Below, piece after piece: positions 1-9,639 of a stretch of DNA of 64,000 nucleotides. The stretch covers positions 992,001 to 1,056,000 of the forward strand of contig JAIXMG010000009.1 in NCBI GenBank assembly GCA_025201345.1. The letters are read 5' to 3'. The position numbers and the translations under genes are program-made. The notes under the pieces were generated by a model. That model worked only from the letters and a program-made list of their open reading frames with translations, was not told where the DNA came from and did no database searches. The DNA is from Thamnidium elegans. Lineage: Eukaryota > Mucoromycota > Mucoromycetes > Mucorales > Mucoraceae. Each line of letters opens with the position of its first letter. The stretch's first letter is position 1.

Positions 1-1
1 T

Positions 2-184
2 GATATTTATGAAATTTATGATAAAAATAAATCAAGGTTCATGAAAAATTTAGAAATTAGTTCTAAAATATATAATAATAAAAAAGTATCTAATAGTAAT
101 TTTGTTTTTCCTTTATACACATTTAATAGCATAAAGAAAACATCGATTGATAACTTTATAACTTTGATAGAAAAGTTGGTTTAA
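2..184 (+). CDS. C-terminal fragment of an unidentified protein running in from the left edge
   Basis: An open frame enters from the left boundary and runs 60 codons to a TAA at 182-184. The residues are Lys/Asn/Ile-rich and end in a segment resembling an amphipathic helix (DNFITLIEKLV). I do not recognise the family. The neighbourhood is full of mobile-element debris, so a transposon ORF is plausible, but the low-complexity AT-rich composition also allows chance. No start can be assigned because it lies outside the window. Confidence 0.25.
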   Translation, partial: DIYEIYDKNKSRFMKNLEISSKIYNNKKVSNSNFVFPLYTFNSIKKTSIDNFITLIEKLV

Positions 185-444
185 AAAATATATGAGACCT
201 TTATACATAGTGACCCCATAAGTTCCGCCATAGTGTTGAATGAGCATCTTAAAATAAACTCTTCGCAGTTAACCGAACATAGAGGCAAATATTATTAGTG
301 TTGAAATTGTAAAATCTGTTTATTGAAAGTGAAAAAAAAGAAAGAGAAAAAAAAAGAGAGAAAAAAAAAGACTATTTTCCGTAGTTATTACTCTAAAAAC
401 ATAGCCTAACAAAGGAGTTGGCCAATCGAAAGCTCATCTGGTTA
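185..444. other. AT-rich spacer, no gene seen
   Basis: No convincing ORF on either strand. A short GC-richer stretch at about 210-240 (GTGACCCCATAAGTTCCGCC) stands out from the AT background and could be a transposon end, but I found no partner repeat in the window. Confidence 0.4.
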
Positions 445-670
445 TTAGGCTCTTCTTCTAGCACGTTTTGTTACTGGAGCAGACTCTACAGAGAACTCTT
501 CAGTGTCAGCGAGAAAAGAAGAACTAAGGTAAAATAAAATAAAAGTAACATAAATTAGAATAAAAAAGTGTATAAACAATGAAATTAACTTACAACACGT
601 CCTCATTTATAGGACTCCCTACTTCGTTCTCGGAAGACATAGCGGAATCCTCATTTTCCAGCTCCAAAAT
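445..670 (-). pseudogene. 3' end of a minus-strand spliced ORF, acidic then basic tail (probable mobile-element gene remnant)
   Basis: On the minus strand an exon (594-670) encodes an acidic stretch (ELENEDSAMSSENEVG). It ends at a good donor (GTAAGTTA), and phase 2 is completed across an intron by an exon at 445-523 that encodes SSFLADTEEFSVESAP and finishes with the basic tail TKRARRRA before a TAA. The phase match across the intron argues that this was once a real gene end. The 5' part is missing or unrecognisable. Directly upstream on the minus strand lies a 167-bp repeat (725-891) that has a second copy upstream of the ORF at 6792-7097, which suggests a dispersed element family. Function unknown. 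Confidence 0.35.
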
Positions 671-724
671 CTATTTTTTTTTTTTAAAAAAAAATGCTTA
701 TGTTGAGAAACGTTTATGTTTCGG

Positions 725-891
725 ATGTTAATAAATATAAAAATAAAATTGAAAATAAAATGTAATTTTTATTTTATTTTTTATTTGTGTATTTATGGTT
801 TTTGATGATATGTAATTAAAATAAATAAAAATAGCGAAGCTAGTTTTTATAATTATTCTAATACACATTGAAATAAAAAAAAAACATTTGT
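725..891. repeat. 167-bp dispersed repeat, copy 1
   Basis: Nearly identical to 7114-7280 over the same length with no gaps; by eye about 8 mismatches. The boundaries are sharp on both sides, since flanking bases diverge at once. Both copies lie just upstream of a minus-strand ORF. Confidence 0.8.
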
Positions 892-1291
892 TTCTCAGTA
901 AAAAAAAAAAATCAGCCAATAAAAAAAAAAAAAAAAAAAAAAATTGTATAAATCAAAAAAGATATAGCAGCATTTATTACATATATGGTGTTGGATACCA
1001 TATTTTCTTTTTAAAAAAAAACATTTCAATTATAATAATAATAAAAAATTAAAAAGAATACAAAAAAATAAATATATATGTATCTAAAGCCTTCCTTAAA
1101 AGGTTTTCGAGATTCTTTTGACTAGCTTTTGCTTATGAGATGAGTATTTCTCATTCAAAAAACTTGTTACCATTGTTACTGTGATATTTAACGATAAAAT
1201 ATCAAAAAATAAGGGTACCCCACAAGATATGGGAGTAGCCCAACTGTGAGAGGTACAGATATGCTGGTGGTACAAATTTAGTATGGTTAGA
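892..1291. other. AT-rich spacer with poly-A runs, no gene seen
   Basis: Contains A-tracts near 920-945 and no supportable coding region or structured element. Confidence 0.5.
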
Positions 1292-1452
1292 TAGCCGCTA
1301 TTTTTCCGCTTTTAATAAAAGATGTTTTATGACTTGCAAATAAATTTTGCATGACGTATGAATATCCGCGCTGCGCCAATATTCGTAGCGCCGCCAAAAA
1401 TGGTCGAAGATAAAAGATTAAACTACTGTTGAAAGCGGAAAAATAGCGACTA
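1292..1452. mobile_element. MITE-like element with terminal inverted repeats and TA flanks
   Basis: The left end reads TA then GCCGCTATTTTTCCGCTTT (from 1294). The right end is its inverted complement AAAGCGGAAAAATAGCGAC followed by TA (to 1452), with a single mismatch in the arms. Total length is 161 bp including the TA dinucleotides. Non-coding interior with a GC-rich patch near 1365-1395. TA flanks and short TIRs are the pattern of Tc1/mariner-type MITEs; that family assignment is inferred from pattern alone. Confidence 0.65.
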
Positions 1453-1830
1453 CAACTTCAATTAATAACGTTTTTTATTTTATATACTAAAAAGGAAATA
1501 ATTTTTACGATTCTTCATACTTAATTAAATAAAAATTAAAAAAATATGTAAGTTTTGTAATAGTATTTATAGTGATTTAAATGTAATTGATTCAACTCTC
1601 AGTGGTTAATCAATTAAGTAAGTAGTTATGTCAGATAGAAGATCCTGTTTTATTAGTTATAGAGTGGGGGTATTTATAGTTAAGCGATATAATAGTATTA
1701 GTAATAAGGAATAAATATATATATAATGTGTAGTGTGATAATCATAAGTATTTATAATAAGTGCATCCGTTTAATATTCGGTAAAGGTTTTAGTAATGAT
1801 ATGCGATATTGAAGAGGTGATCATTATTCA
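1453..1830. other. AT-rich spacer, no gene seen
   Basis: No ORF or repeat that I can support. Confidence 0.5.
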
Positions 1831-2076
1831 TTATTGCTTAGCCTTTTTCCTTCTTACGTAATTCCTAACGGATGGCACAAACTTCCTTTTCTGGATCTTA
1901 GTCTTCTTGAGTCTGAGCTCGATATCAACTGGGATGTCCATAGGGTCTTCGGCTGTAGTCGTACCAGCCGAATTGTTTCGGACCGAACTGTTGAGTTCCG
2001 GGGCATCCAAACCATCAGCGATTTTCAGGTTGACAAATAAAGTATGTACTTGTGTCTTAGTGGTAAGAACCTGCAT
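1831..2076 (-). CDS. Small ORF of unknown function with basic C-terminus (possible element remnant)
   Basis: An 81-codon frame. The first half is unremarkable. The middle is acidic (TTAEDPMDIPVDIEL) and the end strongly basic (KKTKIQKRKF ... RRKKAKQ), like a nuclear localisation tail. The same acidic-then-basic design ends the minus-strand ORFs at 445-670, 6541 and 8911. Its first codons overlap, on the opposite strand, the tRNA-like sequence at 2045-2103, so the true start may lie elsewhere. No family recognised. Confidence 0.25.
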   Translation of the reverse strand: MQVLTTKTQVHTLFVNLKIADGLDAPELNSSVRNNSAGTTTAEDPMDIPVDIELRLKKTKIQKRKFVPSVRNYVRRKKAKQ

Positions 2077-2103
2077 CTACGTAATTAATGAACCGGGTTC
2101 GAA
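2045..2103 (+). repeat. tRNA-like Pol III promoter relic (tRNA pseudogene or SINE head)
   Basis: A D-arm-like TCTT-AGTGGT-AAGA (about 2055-2068) is followed about 30 bp later by GGTTCGAATCC (2093-2103), a perfect B-box/T-loop. The T stem pairs only partly, the anticodon arm does not fold, and no acceptor stem closes it, so it is not a working tRNA. Downstream T-runs could end Pol III transcription. Confidence 0.45.
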
Positions 2104-2222
2104 TCCTTAAGAAAACTTTTGTTTTTTAATTTTTTTTCCATTTTTCTGTTAGAATTATTTTGTTTTCTTTTGTTTAGAAAACATGGAATACCTCAGGAAA
2201 CAAGCTGTACTTTTTAAAATAT

Positions 2223-3112
2223 TGTTACGAATCGAAGAATATCGTACCAGTTTAAAGCCCTATTTTAAACCTTTACCTGAACAAATATTATTTTCACTCC
2301 GTTTATTATCACATCATCTTTCAATAAGTCTCTTTTATTTTCTTCTGTTACACATTTTCATTACTTTTAATTCCAGAGCCAAAATTACCCCTTTTTCTTT
2401 TAGTGCAATTATTCTTTATTTTATTCTCCATTTTTATTTCAGTTTATTAGTTACTTTTTATTCTTAATCTCAGTTTCCGTTACACTTTCTAGTTAATTAT
2501 CCTTTATTATCCTTTTTATATCATATATCTACACTATTATTCAAAGTTTATCCTTCATTTAACATCAGATATGTTACTCCATCCACTTATTTTTATTTTT
2601 ACAATACCTTTTAGTTCTTTCTGATGGTAAAAACATCAATTTATTTATATTATTAGTCAACTAGATCAAAAACAACACATGTAGTTTAGAAAGTTCATCC
2701 ATTACAAACATTTTAGAATCAAAAGGAACATATTTATTCCTGATATCAAAGATATTTTACAAGATTCAAAGGATGTCCTGACCGACACCTTTGAATATAA
2801 ATACCATATAATTTTACTTATTAAATAAATCTTATCTTATTTTTCACCTATATTTTTATACTCTATATTTTCAGTTTCTTACTTATAAAGATCCCTTGAA
2901 TTATATTCTTTTATTATATAATTCTCTGTAAAACTTATTATTCTTTTATTTTATTTCTCTACGTATTATATCTTTATATAATACATTCTCTTAGTTGGAC
3001 AACTATAAACCTGGTGCTCACTTTCAATTTATTGAACTTATAAAATAATATCTTTTATTTTATACTTTACTTATTATCTATATTACAAATAACCACGACT
3101 CCTTTTGTAACA
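2223..3112 (+). mobile_element. Solo LTR of a retrotransposon, copy 1 (plus orientation)
   Basis: Begins TGTTACGAA and ends TTTGTAACA, i.e. 5'-TG...CA-3' with the short inverted ends TGTTAC/GTAACA. It is flanked by ATAT on both sides (2219-2222 and 3113-3116), a 4-bp target duplication. The body is AT-rich and homologous along its length, in inverted orientation, to 3170-3938. A 34-bp block at 2991-3024 is identical to the partner. Length 890 bp. No gag, pol or primer-binding site adjoins it, so this is a solo LTR. Frames inside it, such as the 94-codon frame from 2183, are not genes. Confidence 0.75.
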
Positions 3113-3169
3113 ATATAATCTTAAAACTCTTTTTAATAAACTGTAAAGTTTTTAAACCTTTTTTCATAG

Positions 3170-3938
3170 TGTTACAAATGGAGTACTAGTTATTTGTAGA
3201 ATGGGTAAGATATAAGGTATAAAATAAAAAAAGATTACTTTATAAGTTCAAAAAAAAGTGAGCACCAGGTTTATAGTTGTCCAACTAAAATGTGTTTTAT
3301 ATAAAGGATATAACACGTTAGAAATAAAATAAAAGAAAATAGTTTTACAGAGAATTATATAAATAAGAAAATAATATAATTCAAGGGATCTTTTGTAAAA
3401 TAAGAGAATGAAAATATCTAGAAAATAATGTTTAAGGTAAAAGTAAAATGATCTTTATTTAATATGTAATTTTTGTAGTATTTATATTCAAAGATGTCAA
3501 TTTGAATATCCTTTGATTCTTGTTAAATAATTTGATATCTAGAATAAGTTTGTTCCTTTTGATTCTCTGATAAAGATAAGGGATAAACTATTCTAATTAT
3601 CGGAATAACTAAGTTTGATGTTTTTATAATCAGGAAGTATTAAAGGTATTATAAAGTAAAATATATATCTGAATTTAAATGAAGGATAATCCTTAAGCAA
3701 ATGTGTATCAAATGTAATGGATAAAAGATATATAAAGTAACATATCGGAAAAAAAGGGAAGTGTAACATAAATCTGAGGTTTGGAAGTAATAAGCTGAAA
3801 GTAAAAAGGTAATTTTCGGACTGAAAATGGATATGGTAAAATAAGTAAGAAATAAAAACTTGTTCAGGGAAATGTGATAATAAAAAGAAATAGGAAAAAA
3901 TAGATATTTATGTAGTGAAGATTTAACGGTTCGTAACA
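3170..3938 (-). mobile_element. Solo LTR of the same family, copy 2 (minus orientation)
   Basis: On the minus strand it starts TGTTACGAACC (from 3938) and ends CATTTGTAACA (to 3170). ATAG flanks both sides (3166-3169 and 3939-3942), a 4-bp target duplication different from that of copy 1, so the two insertions were independent. Length 769 bp, shorter than copy 1 by several internal gaps. The block 3255-3288 matches copy 1 perfectly in inverted orientation. The two 3' ends face each other across a 57-bp spacer. Confidence 0.75.
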
Positions 3939-4219
3939 ATAGTAGAAATAAAAATGAATATAATTATAATTTAAAAGTTTAAAAATAAATAAGTATATGA
4001 TTATTAGAGAAAACCAGATTTTTTTTTAAAAACCAAAATTTGATATTCCCGTTTAGCTAAGTTTTCATAATGTATGATATACATTTTACTTTTTTGGTCC
4101 GTTATTAGGCCGTTAAGCGTTATGCCTACGCACTTTATTATTATAATTCTTCACTTATTACCTGTTTTCGAAACTTTGTATTTGCATACTTTATGTTTTT
4201 CGTTTAAATAAACTACTAT

Positions 4220-4960
4220 ACAAACACCAAGGCGAGAAATAGCGCTAAATTTAGCGCTGTTGCTAAGCACTGGTGCTTGGTTTAGCGCTAGCGCTAGATT
4301 AAGCGTTGGCGCACATTTAAAAAAAAACAGCATTACGACGGTATGGAATTAATCAGGTCATGGTATAAAATATTTATTCAATAATATAATAATTATAGCA
4401 CATTTTGTAATAAATATTTATATATTCAGGTATATAAAAAAAAAGAGATTCTGAAAAAAAAAGCGAGCATTTTTATTATTTATTTATACGTGAATGTATA
4501 TATTAAGAAATGGAAGAGTATATGTGTATATTATAGTTTGTTATTATATTTTGATACGGACAATAATAAAAAAAAGAAAAAAAAAAAGGGAATGGACACT
4601 TGTGGAATAAGACAATACCTATAAAAAAAAAAAGAGTCAGAATAAGCTATTATTAAGTTTGAATCAAATGAAATAATTACCTTTTAGCAAAATTTATTAA
4701 AGTAAACACCCTTTAAGCAAGCAGTAATAAAAATAATAGAATATTAGATATATGAAGTTGTCTTCATAGTTTATACTTAATAGCATTACCTGATTTCAAA
4801 GAATGAGATGAGTTACAACATGGCGAAAACCTATATAAGTAAAGTTCAAAAGAACTTTTATTTTATTTTATTAAGAAAAATTGATAAAAGAAAAAAAATA
4901 AAAGGAAAGGAAAAGCAATTAAAAAAAAAACTAAATATTTATACTAAAAAAAAACGAATC
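4220..4960. repeat. Degenerate ~650-bp repeat, copy A, with palindromic GCGCTA head
   Basis: The head (about 4228-4320) carries repeated TTTAGCGCT/AGCGCTAA units and the near-palindrome AAGCACTGGTGCTT. From about 4327 to 4960 the sequence aligns in the same orientation with about 5829-6490. Shared landmarks include AACTTTTATTTTATTTTAT near the end and a GATTTCAAA box. The copies are old, with many substitutions and gaps. No protein can be read from either. Confidence 0.6.
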
Positions 4961-5480
4961 CCCAGTGTTATTAATCTGACATTATTTCAACTGTTGGTTT
5001 AATTCAAAAGACTGACTTGATAAATAAACAAGTTGGATCGTCCAATTGGTACTATGTCATTTTGTCTTCGACAGCTTTCGATCAAGACATGTTCAAAAAT
5101 GCCAGCAAGATAAACGACTTGTAATAGTAGTGTAAATTATTTCGTTTGTCTTAAAAAAAAAGGATATATTTTTGACTTTTAAAAAAAAGGAGCTTCTACT
5201 TCGATAGTGATTTGCAAATTATTACGAGATAGGCTTATTATAAAAAATTCAGTATATGTACAATAAATTAGAATTACATCTTTATTATTTACCATATTTT
5301 ATGGAGTTAGCAGTAAGGTCTTTTTTTATTGTTGTAACTAACGGTCGTAATATTCATTTAAAAAAGTAAAATAGTTATAAAGTAGTTGAATAGAGTGAAG
5401 CTTGAAAAAAAAACGCATAGTTTATAAAGTCTTTTATTAAGCGGAAGATAAAATAACAATATGTCAAACGGTACATAAAA
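4961..5480. other. AT-rich spacer, no gene seen
   Basis: No supportable ORF or repeat; separates the two degenerate repeat copies. Confidence 0.5.
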
Positions 5481-5483
5481 AAA

Positions 5484-6490
5484 AATTCAGTGCTAAATTT
5501 AGCGTTAGCGCTTCACCAAGCGTTGAAATGGTTTTTTTTTTCAAAAACATAATTTTTACTAGTATTTCTTTTTTATTTTATTTTATTTTTTTTGTGAAAA
5601 AAAGCTAACCCTGAGCTTGAAAAGATGGGGTTCCAATTTCCAGTGATTATTTTTTTTTTCACCTGCTTAAAATTAGCGCTAGTGCTTCCCCAAGCATTAC
5701 AGTGCTTGTACAAGCACCAGTGCTTAAGATTTAGCGCTATTTCTCGCCGTGGTGTTATCGTAAAAAATGATTTTTTGTGACCGGCCCTATAGGGCCGATT
5801 TGTCGTAAAAGTACTCGTTAATAAAAAAAAAAGCATTGCAGTATATATCGGATCCATTAAAAGGTTATGGGATAAAATAGTTATTTAATAAAACGGCAAT
5901 ATTATAGTACATTTGGTAATATAGATTTATTATATAAAAAAAAAGAATTATATGAAAAAAAAGTGCAATCTATTATTTATATGTGGATTTTGTTGTTATT
6001 CTACATTGTATACAGAAGAGGAAGGTATATGTATTTTATAGTTCGGTCTTATTTTTTATATAAGTAAAAAGTAAATAGAGCACGGCCAACAACGTGGAAG
6101 GTAAAAGCAATACTCTTGAGAAATAAGCTATCAATGTATTGAGTAAAAAAAAAAAGCGTCAGAATACAATGTAAGTTTAAATTTAAGCATATAGTTACAT
6201 TATTAGAATCGAATTAGTCTGGCCGATAGCAAAAAGACTTACAGTAAAGCCCTATATATTATAAGTAGTAATAGAAATACTAAATAGATAAAGTAAGAAT
6301 AATTTAGTGTTGTAGCTATTTAATTATAGTAAGTGGCTATTCATCTTACCTCATTTCAAAAAATTATGACATGACTGACATGACACAAGATGTACAAAGT
6401 CCAAGAACAAAAGAACTTTTATTTTATTTTATCGAAAAGAAGAAAAAAGAAAAAGAAGTGACGAAAAAAAGGAAAAGGAAAAGGAAAGAA
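5484..6490. repeat. Degenerate repeat, copy B, with inverted GCGCTA head and GGCCC palindrome
   Basis: The body (about 5829-6490) is a direct-orientation relative of copy A. In the head, the CGAGAAATAGCGCTAAAT ... AAGCACTGGTGCTT module of copy A appears as its reverse complement (about 5702-5753). A further GCTAAATTTAGCG unit sits at 5494. A perfect 16-bp palindrome, CGGCCCTATAGGGCCG, lies at 5782-5797. Overall non-coding. Confidence 0.55.
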
Positions 6491-6540
6491 AATAGAAGTA
6501 TTTATAGTTTTTTTTAAAAAAAAACCGAAAAAAAAACCAA

Positions 6541-7097
6541 TCAATAACGTCTTCGCTGGGTGGAACTGCCATCATCTCTGTCCTCAGCAAGTCTTCTTTT
6601 TTCAGCAATACTTACCTGTTGGGAATCAATTTCTTGTAAGTTTGAAATTGAAAAAGACTCCTCAAAACTTTCCTCCCAACGTCAGCCTAATAATACAATT
6701 AAAAAAAAGGTGAATAATACTGATATTTATAAAATAAACAATTAACAAATAACTTACGACTGGTCTCTTGTTCTTCTTTCTTTTTCCATCATTACGGGAT
6801 AGCAACGGACAGCAAATGAAACGTTACCCAAGAGTCAAGAACAAGACTCAAGGGCAAACAAGCTTCAATTGTCAATGTCTCCAAGACAATGTGTTCGACC
6901 ACAAAGCGTGTAATGACCTGCTCATCCGCGCTTAATCCACTCCAGAGAAAGTCAAGACCCTTATCCGCATACTTGGTACGACAGAACAAGATTGTCAAGG
7001 CATTGGTGTTATTGTACCTATCATTTGCATCTTGTTCCCTTGCAGCCGTTTCTTCGTCGACCGTCGACATGCCATATTGGACAATAGTCTCTTCCAA
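6541..7097 (-). pseudogene. Minus-strand ORF set, probable decayed element gene
   Basis: The first block (6792-7097) encodes 101 residues starting at an ATG just inside the 167-bp repeat copy 2. It includes STVDEETAAREQD and a hydrophobic second half. A second block near 6600-6690 encodes an acidic stretch (ESFEESFSISNLQEIDSQQ) followed by KRRLAEDRDDGSSTQRRRY and a TGA at 6541-6543. Donor-like GTAAGT sites at about 6612 and 6757 suggest former introns. I do not recognise the protein. The arrangement mirrors 445-670. Confidence 0.3.
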
Positions 7098-7113
7098 CCA
7101 AAGAGAAACGATT

Positions 7114-7280
7114 ATGTTAATAAATATATAAATATAATTGAAAATAAAATGTAATTTTTATTTTATTTTTTATTTGTGTATTTATGGTTTTTGATGATAT
7201 GTAGTTAAAATAAATAAAAATAGCGAAGCTTGTTTTTATAGTTATTTTAATATACATTGAAATCAAAAAAAAACATTTGT
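7114..7280. repeat. 167-bp dispersed repeat, copy 2
   Basis: Direct-orientation copy of 725-891, about 95% identical by eye, without gaps. It ends immediately upstream of the ATG of the minus-strand ORF at 7097 and so occupies its promoter position. Confidence 0.8.
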
Positions 7281-7507
7281 AACATGAATGTTTCTCAAAG
7301 TAAGCTTTAGTTCTTCACACTCGGCAAACTTGTATATAGTTATCCTCATCTTAATTGTTTTCTTTCTATTCAATCTTTTTGCAGCAACATTTTTTTACGT
7401 TTCTCGTCGTAAAAAAAAGGGTATTTTAGCATTATCTTTAGTGTCAACATCAGTAAGAGGTCTTTATTTTATTACAGTTAACGGTATGTATTGCGAATTA
7501 AAAGAAT

Positions 7508-7554
<47 letters not shown>

Positions 7555-7949
7555 GTAGAATATACGGGTGTTTATTAAAAAAAAAATACTTACTTTATAT
7601 AAGAGCTCACTAGAGCGGAATATTAATTTTAACAAAATAATCCACATAAAAAATATATATTATATAGCGATAAATGGAGCGCTATCGCTTCCTTTAAAAA
7701 AATTAGAATTTTGTTAGCATTCTTTTTTTTTCTATTTGGAGAAAATGAGCAAAAGCTGTAATTAAAAAGAAGGAAATTGAAATTCCATCGATAATTTTTT
7801 TTTTCCCTGCCAAATTTTAGCGATACCGCTTAGATATTATCGCTCTAGCTCGCCTTATTGTTTTTATCGTATCTCCGTGTCTAACAACACCAATTTTACA
7901 AATTCTACTCTAGAAACACCACAAAGTTCCAGCTCGAAATGTAATGTGT
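7281..7949. other. AT-rich spacer with a 40-A homopolymer, no gene seen
   Basis: A run of 40 A lies at 7512-7551. A 73-codon frame at 7288-7509 has no recognisable content. The sequence ACCACAAAGTTCC near 7917 repeats a piece of the inverted repeat that follows. Confidence 0.4.
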
Positions 7950-8221
7950 TGTAAATATGCGACGCTAGGAAGCATATAGCATATTACATGAGAGCAAGGA
8001 ACTTTGTGGTTCCCACCCTCCTCTTCCCTTTTAGTCTATTTTATTATTACTTAGTTTTTCTCACTTCGAAGATGAAGTATATAATTTAAAAATTCTATTC
8101 ATATATATTATCATATTAAGTAGTACAAGATTCGAATTTAAACAAAGAAAAGATTGTATAACCACAAAGTTCCTTGCTCTCATGTAATATGCTATATGCT
8201 TCCTAGCGTCGCATATTTACA
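7950..8221. repeat. Perfect 62-bp inverted repeat with 148-bp spacer
   Basis: Arm 1 is 7950-8011 and arm 2 is 8160-8221. I compared all 60 core bases and found them exact reverse complements, plus one complementary base on each side. The arms contain GCGACGCTAGGAAGC and GAGCAAGGAACTTTGTGG. The spacer is AT-rich and non-coding. Perfect identity next to badly decayed repeats implies a recent origin, or maintenance by conversion. Confidence 0.9.
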
Positions 8222-8910
8222 TCACAATATGAACGCTACTGGTATAATAATAAATGGGAATATATAAATTGTCGCGGTAGTCTCTTCTTTTTGAATATAG
8301 TAGCTAATATAAAGTATGAAGATGATTGAATATCCAGCAATTAGACATCATAAATGAGAGCTTTCGTATGTAGTTACGATAACCAAGGTATTGAGCCATG
8401 TAACTAAAAAATAAAAAAATGTTAGTAAATACATTTTCATTTTATTATTGCTATCACAAGAGAAAGGTACGACTTTTACATAGGCCTAAGATAAAGAAAA
8501 TTAGAAGTTTTTTTTATTATAATTATATATTTATTCAAATTAAGAGCTTACCTTTATAGGAAGATACAGCTTGTATACGAGATAAAAAACCTAGGATAAA
8601 TAAAATTAGAATGGGAATATAGAAAGAAAAAAAAATGTTACCGATGACTAGAAAAAACTGTATACATTTGTCTATTTAAAAATAATTTAGGATGATATAC
8701 ATATATGGACAATACAGCTTAATAGATTAATATGGTATAATACATACGAATAGGAAGCAATGCTTCGAAGATATTTTTTTTAAAAAAACATTTATTATTA
8801 TGAAGAAAAAAAAAAAGAAGTGAAAGGAAGAAAAGAAAACGGGAAGACTTTTAGTTTTTTTTTTTTGTCTTAGTTTGTGACACAGTCTTTTTACTTAAAG
8901 TTTGGTCTTT
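8222..8910. other. AT-rich spacer, no gene seen
   Basis: No coding region that I can support on either strand. Confidence 0.4.
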
Positions 8911-9082
8911 TTACCTTCTCCTTTGCAAAGAATCAATTTTCATATTATGTTTTGCAACAATCTTTCTTGTCGTTCCCTGGATTATTTGATCAACTGAATC
9001 ATCATCTTCAGCAACTTCTTCATCCATTACATTCATACTTACCTCTTGAACTTCTTCCAGCCCAAAGTCATCACATATAGAT
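8911..9082 (-). pseudogene. Minus-strand ORF tail, acidic then basic (element remnant)
   Basis: Reads CDDFGLEEVQE, then an acidic run (MDEEVAEDDDSVD), then a basic end (NMKIDSLQRRR) and TAA at 8911-8913. A GTAAGT inside could be a donor or coding. Same overall design as the tails at 445, 1831 and 6541. Function unknown. Confidence 0.3.
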
Positions 9083-9282
9083 TAATAAAATGCTTTCAAA
9101 TATATACACTGCTTAAAACTCGTACTTACCACTAGTTTTTACATTGCTCCATAACGGCATTTACCGAGATCTATTCTTTTTTAAAAAAAAGGGTACGCAC
9201 CAATAATGTACCTTTTTTTAGTTCTAAAAAAAAAGCATTTCAAATGTTTGCCAGGATTGAAGAATCCTCTATATAAAGGGGA

Positions 9283-9602
9283 AATAAGCCATTTGAAAAC
9301 AATCACTGCTACTACCATTTGTAATAGTAACATCATTGATTCCTTGACTAATGTGTAGATCGAGATTAGCATTAAGGCCTTTTGGTTAACTTCCTTAGCT
9401 TTAATTCCTATTTTCATTTGGTCTGTAACAACATGTTTATAATATATATATATATATATAAAACCTCCAAGAATACTCCTTCGTACGTAAAAAAAAAAAT
9501 CGAAAAAAAGTATTTGAAAACAACTACTACAGTCCTTTGTAATATTAACAGCCTCGGTTCCGTGACTAATGCGTTGACAATGATAGGCATTAAGATCTTT
9601 GT
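9283..9602. repeat. Two diverged ~90-bp direct repeats
   Basis: About 9283-9375 and 9508-9600 share TTGAAAACAA, a CCTTTGTAATA-like block, TTCC(T/G)TGACTAATG and GGCATTAAG-like ends. Plus-strand translations of both are similar (HLKTITATTICNSN versus YLKTTTTVLCNINS). They may be duplicated pieces of the decayed transposase that follows. Confidence 0.4.
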
Positions 9603-9639
9603 TCGCTTTATTCGTTATAAATTGAGCGGCTAGTAGCTG

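Noticed and set aside
2045..2110. Functional tRNA gene
   Set aside because: B-box is perfect but T stem, anticodon arm and acceptor stem do not fold.
2183..2467. 94-codon frame and the similar minus frame 3649-3939
   Set aside because: Both lie almost wholly in the inverted LTR copies; their similarity is explained by the repeat, not by coding.
2223..3938. A single long-TIR DNA transposon
   Set aside because: Each half has its own TG...CA ends and its own different 4-bp duplication, which fits two solo LTRs better.
7288..7509. 73-codon frame with a hydrophobic segment resembling a small membrane protein
   Set aside because: Hydrophobic residues come from T-rich DNA; flanked by a repeat and a 40-A run; no other evidence.
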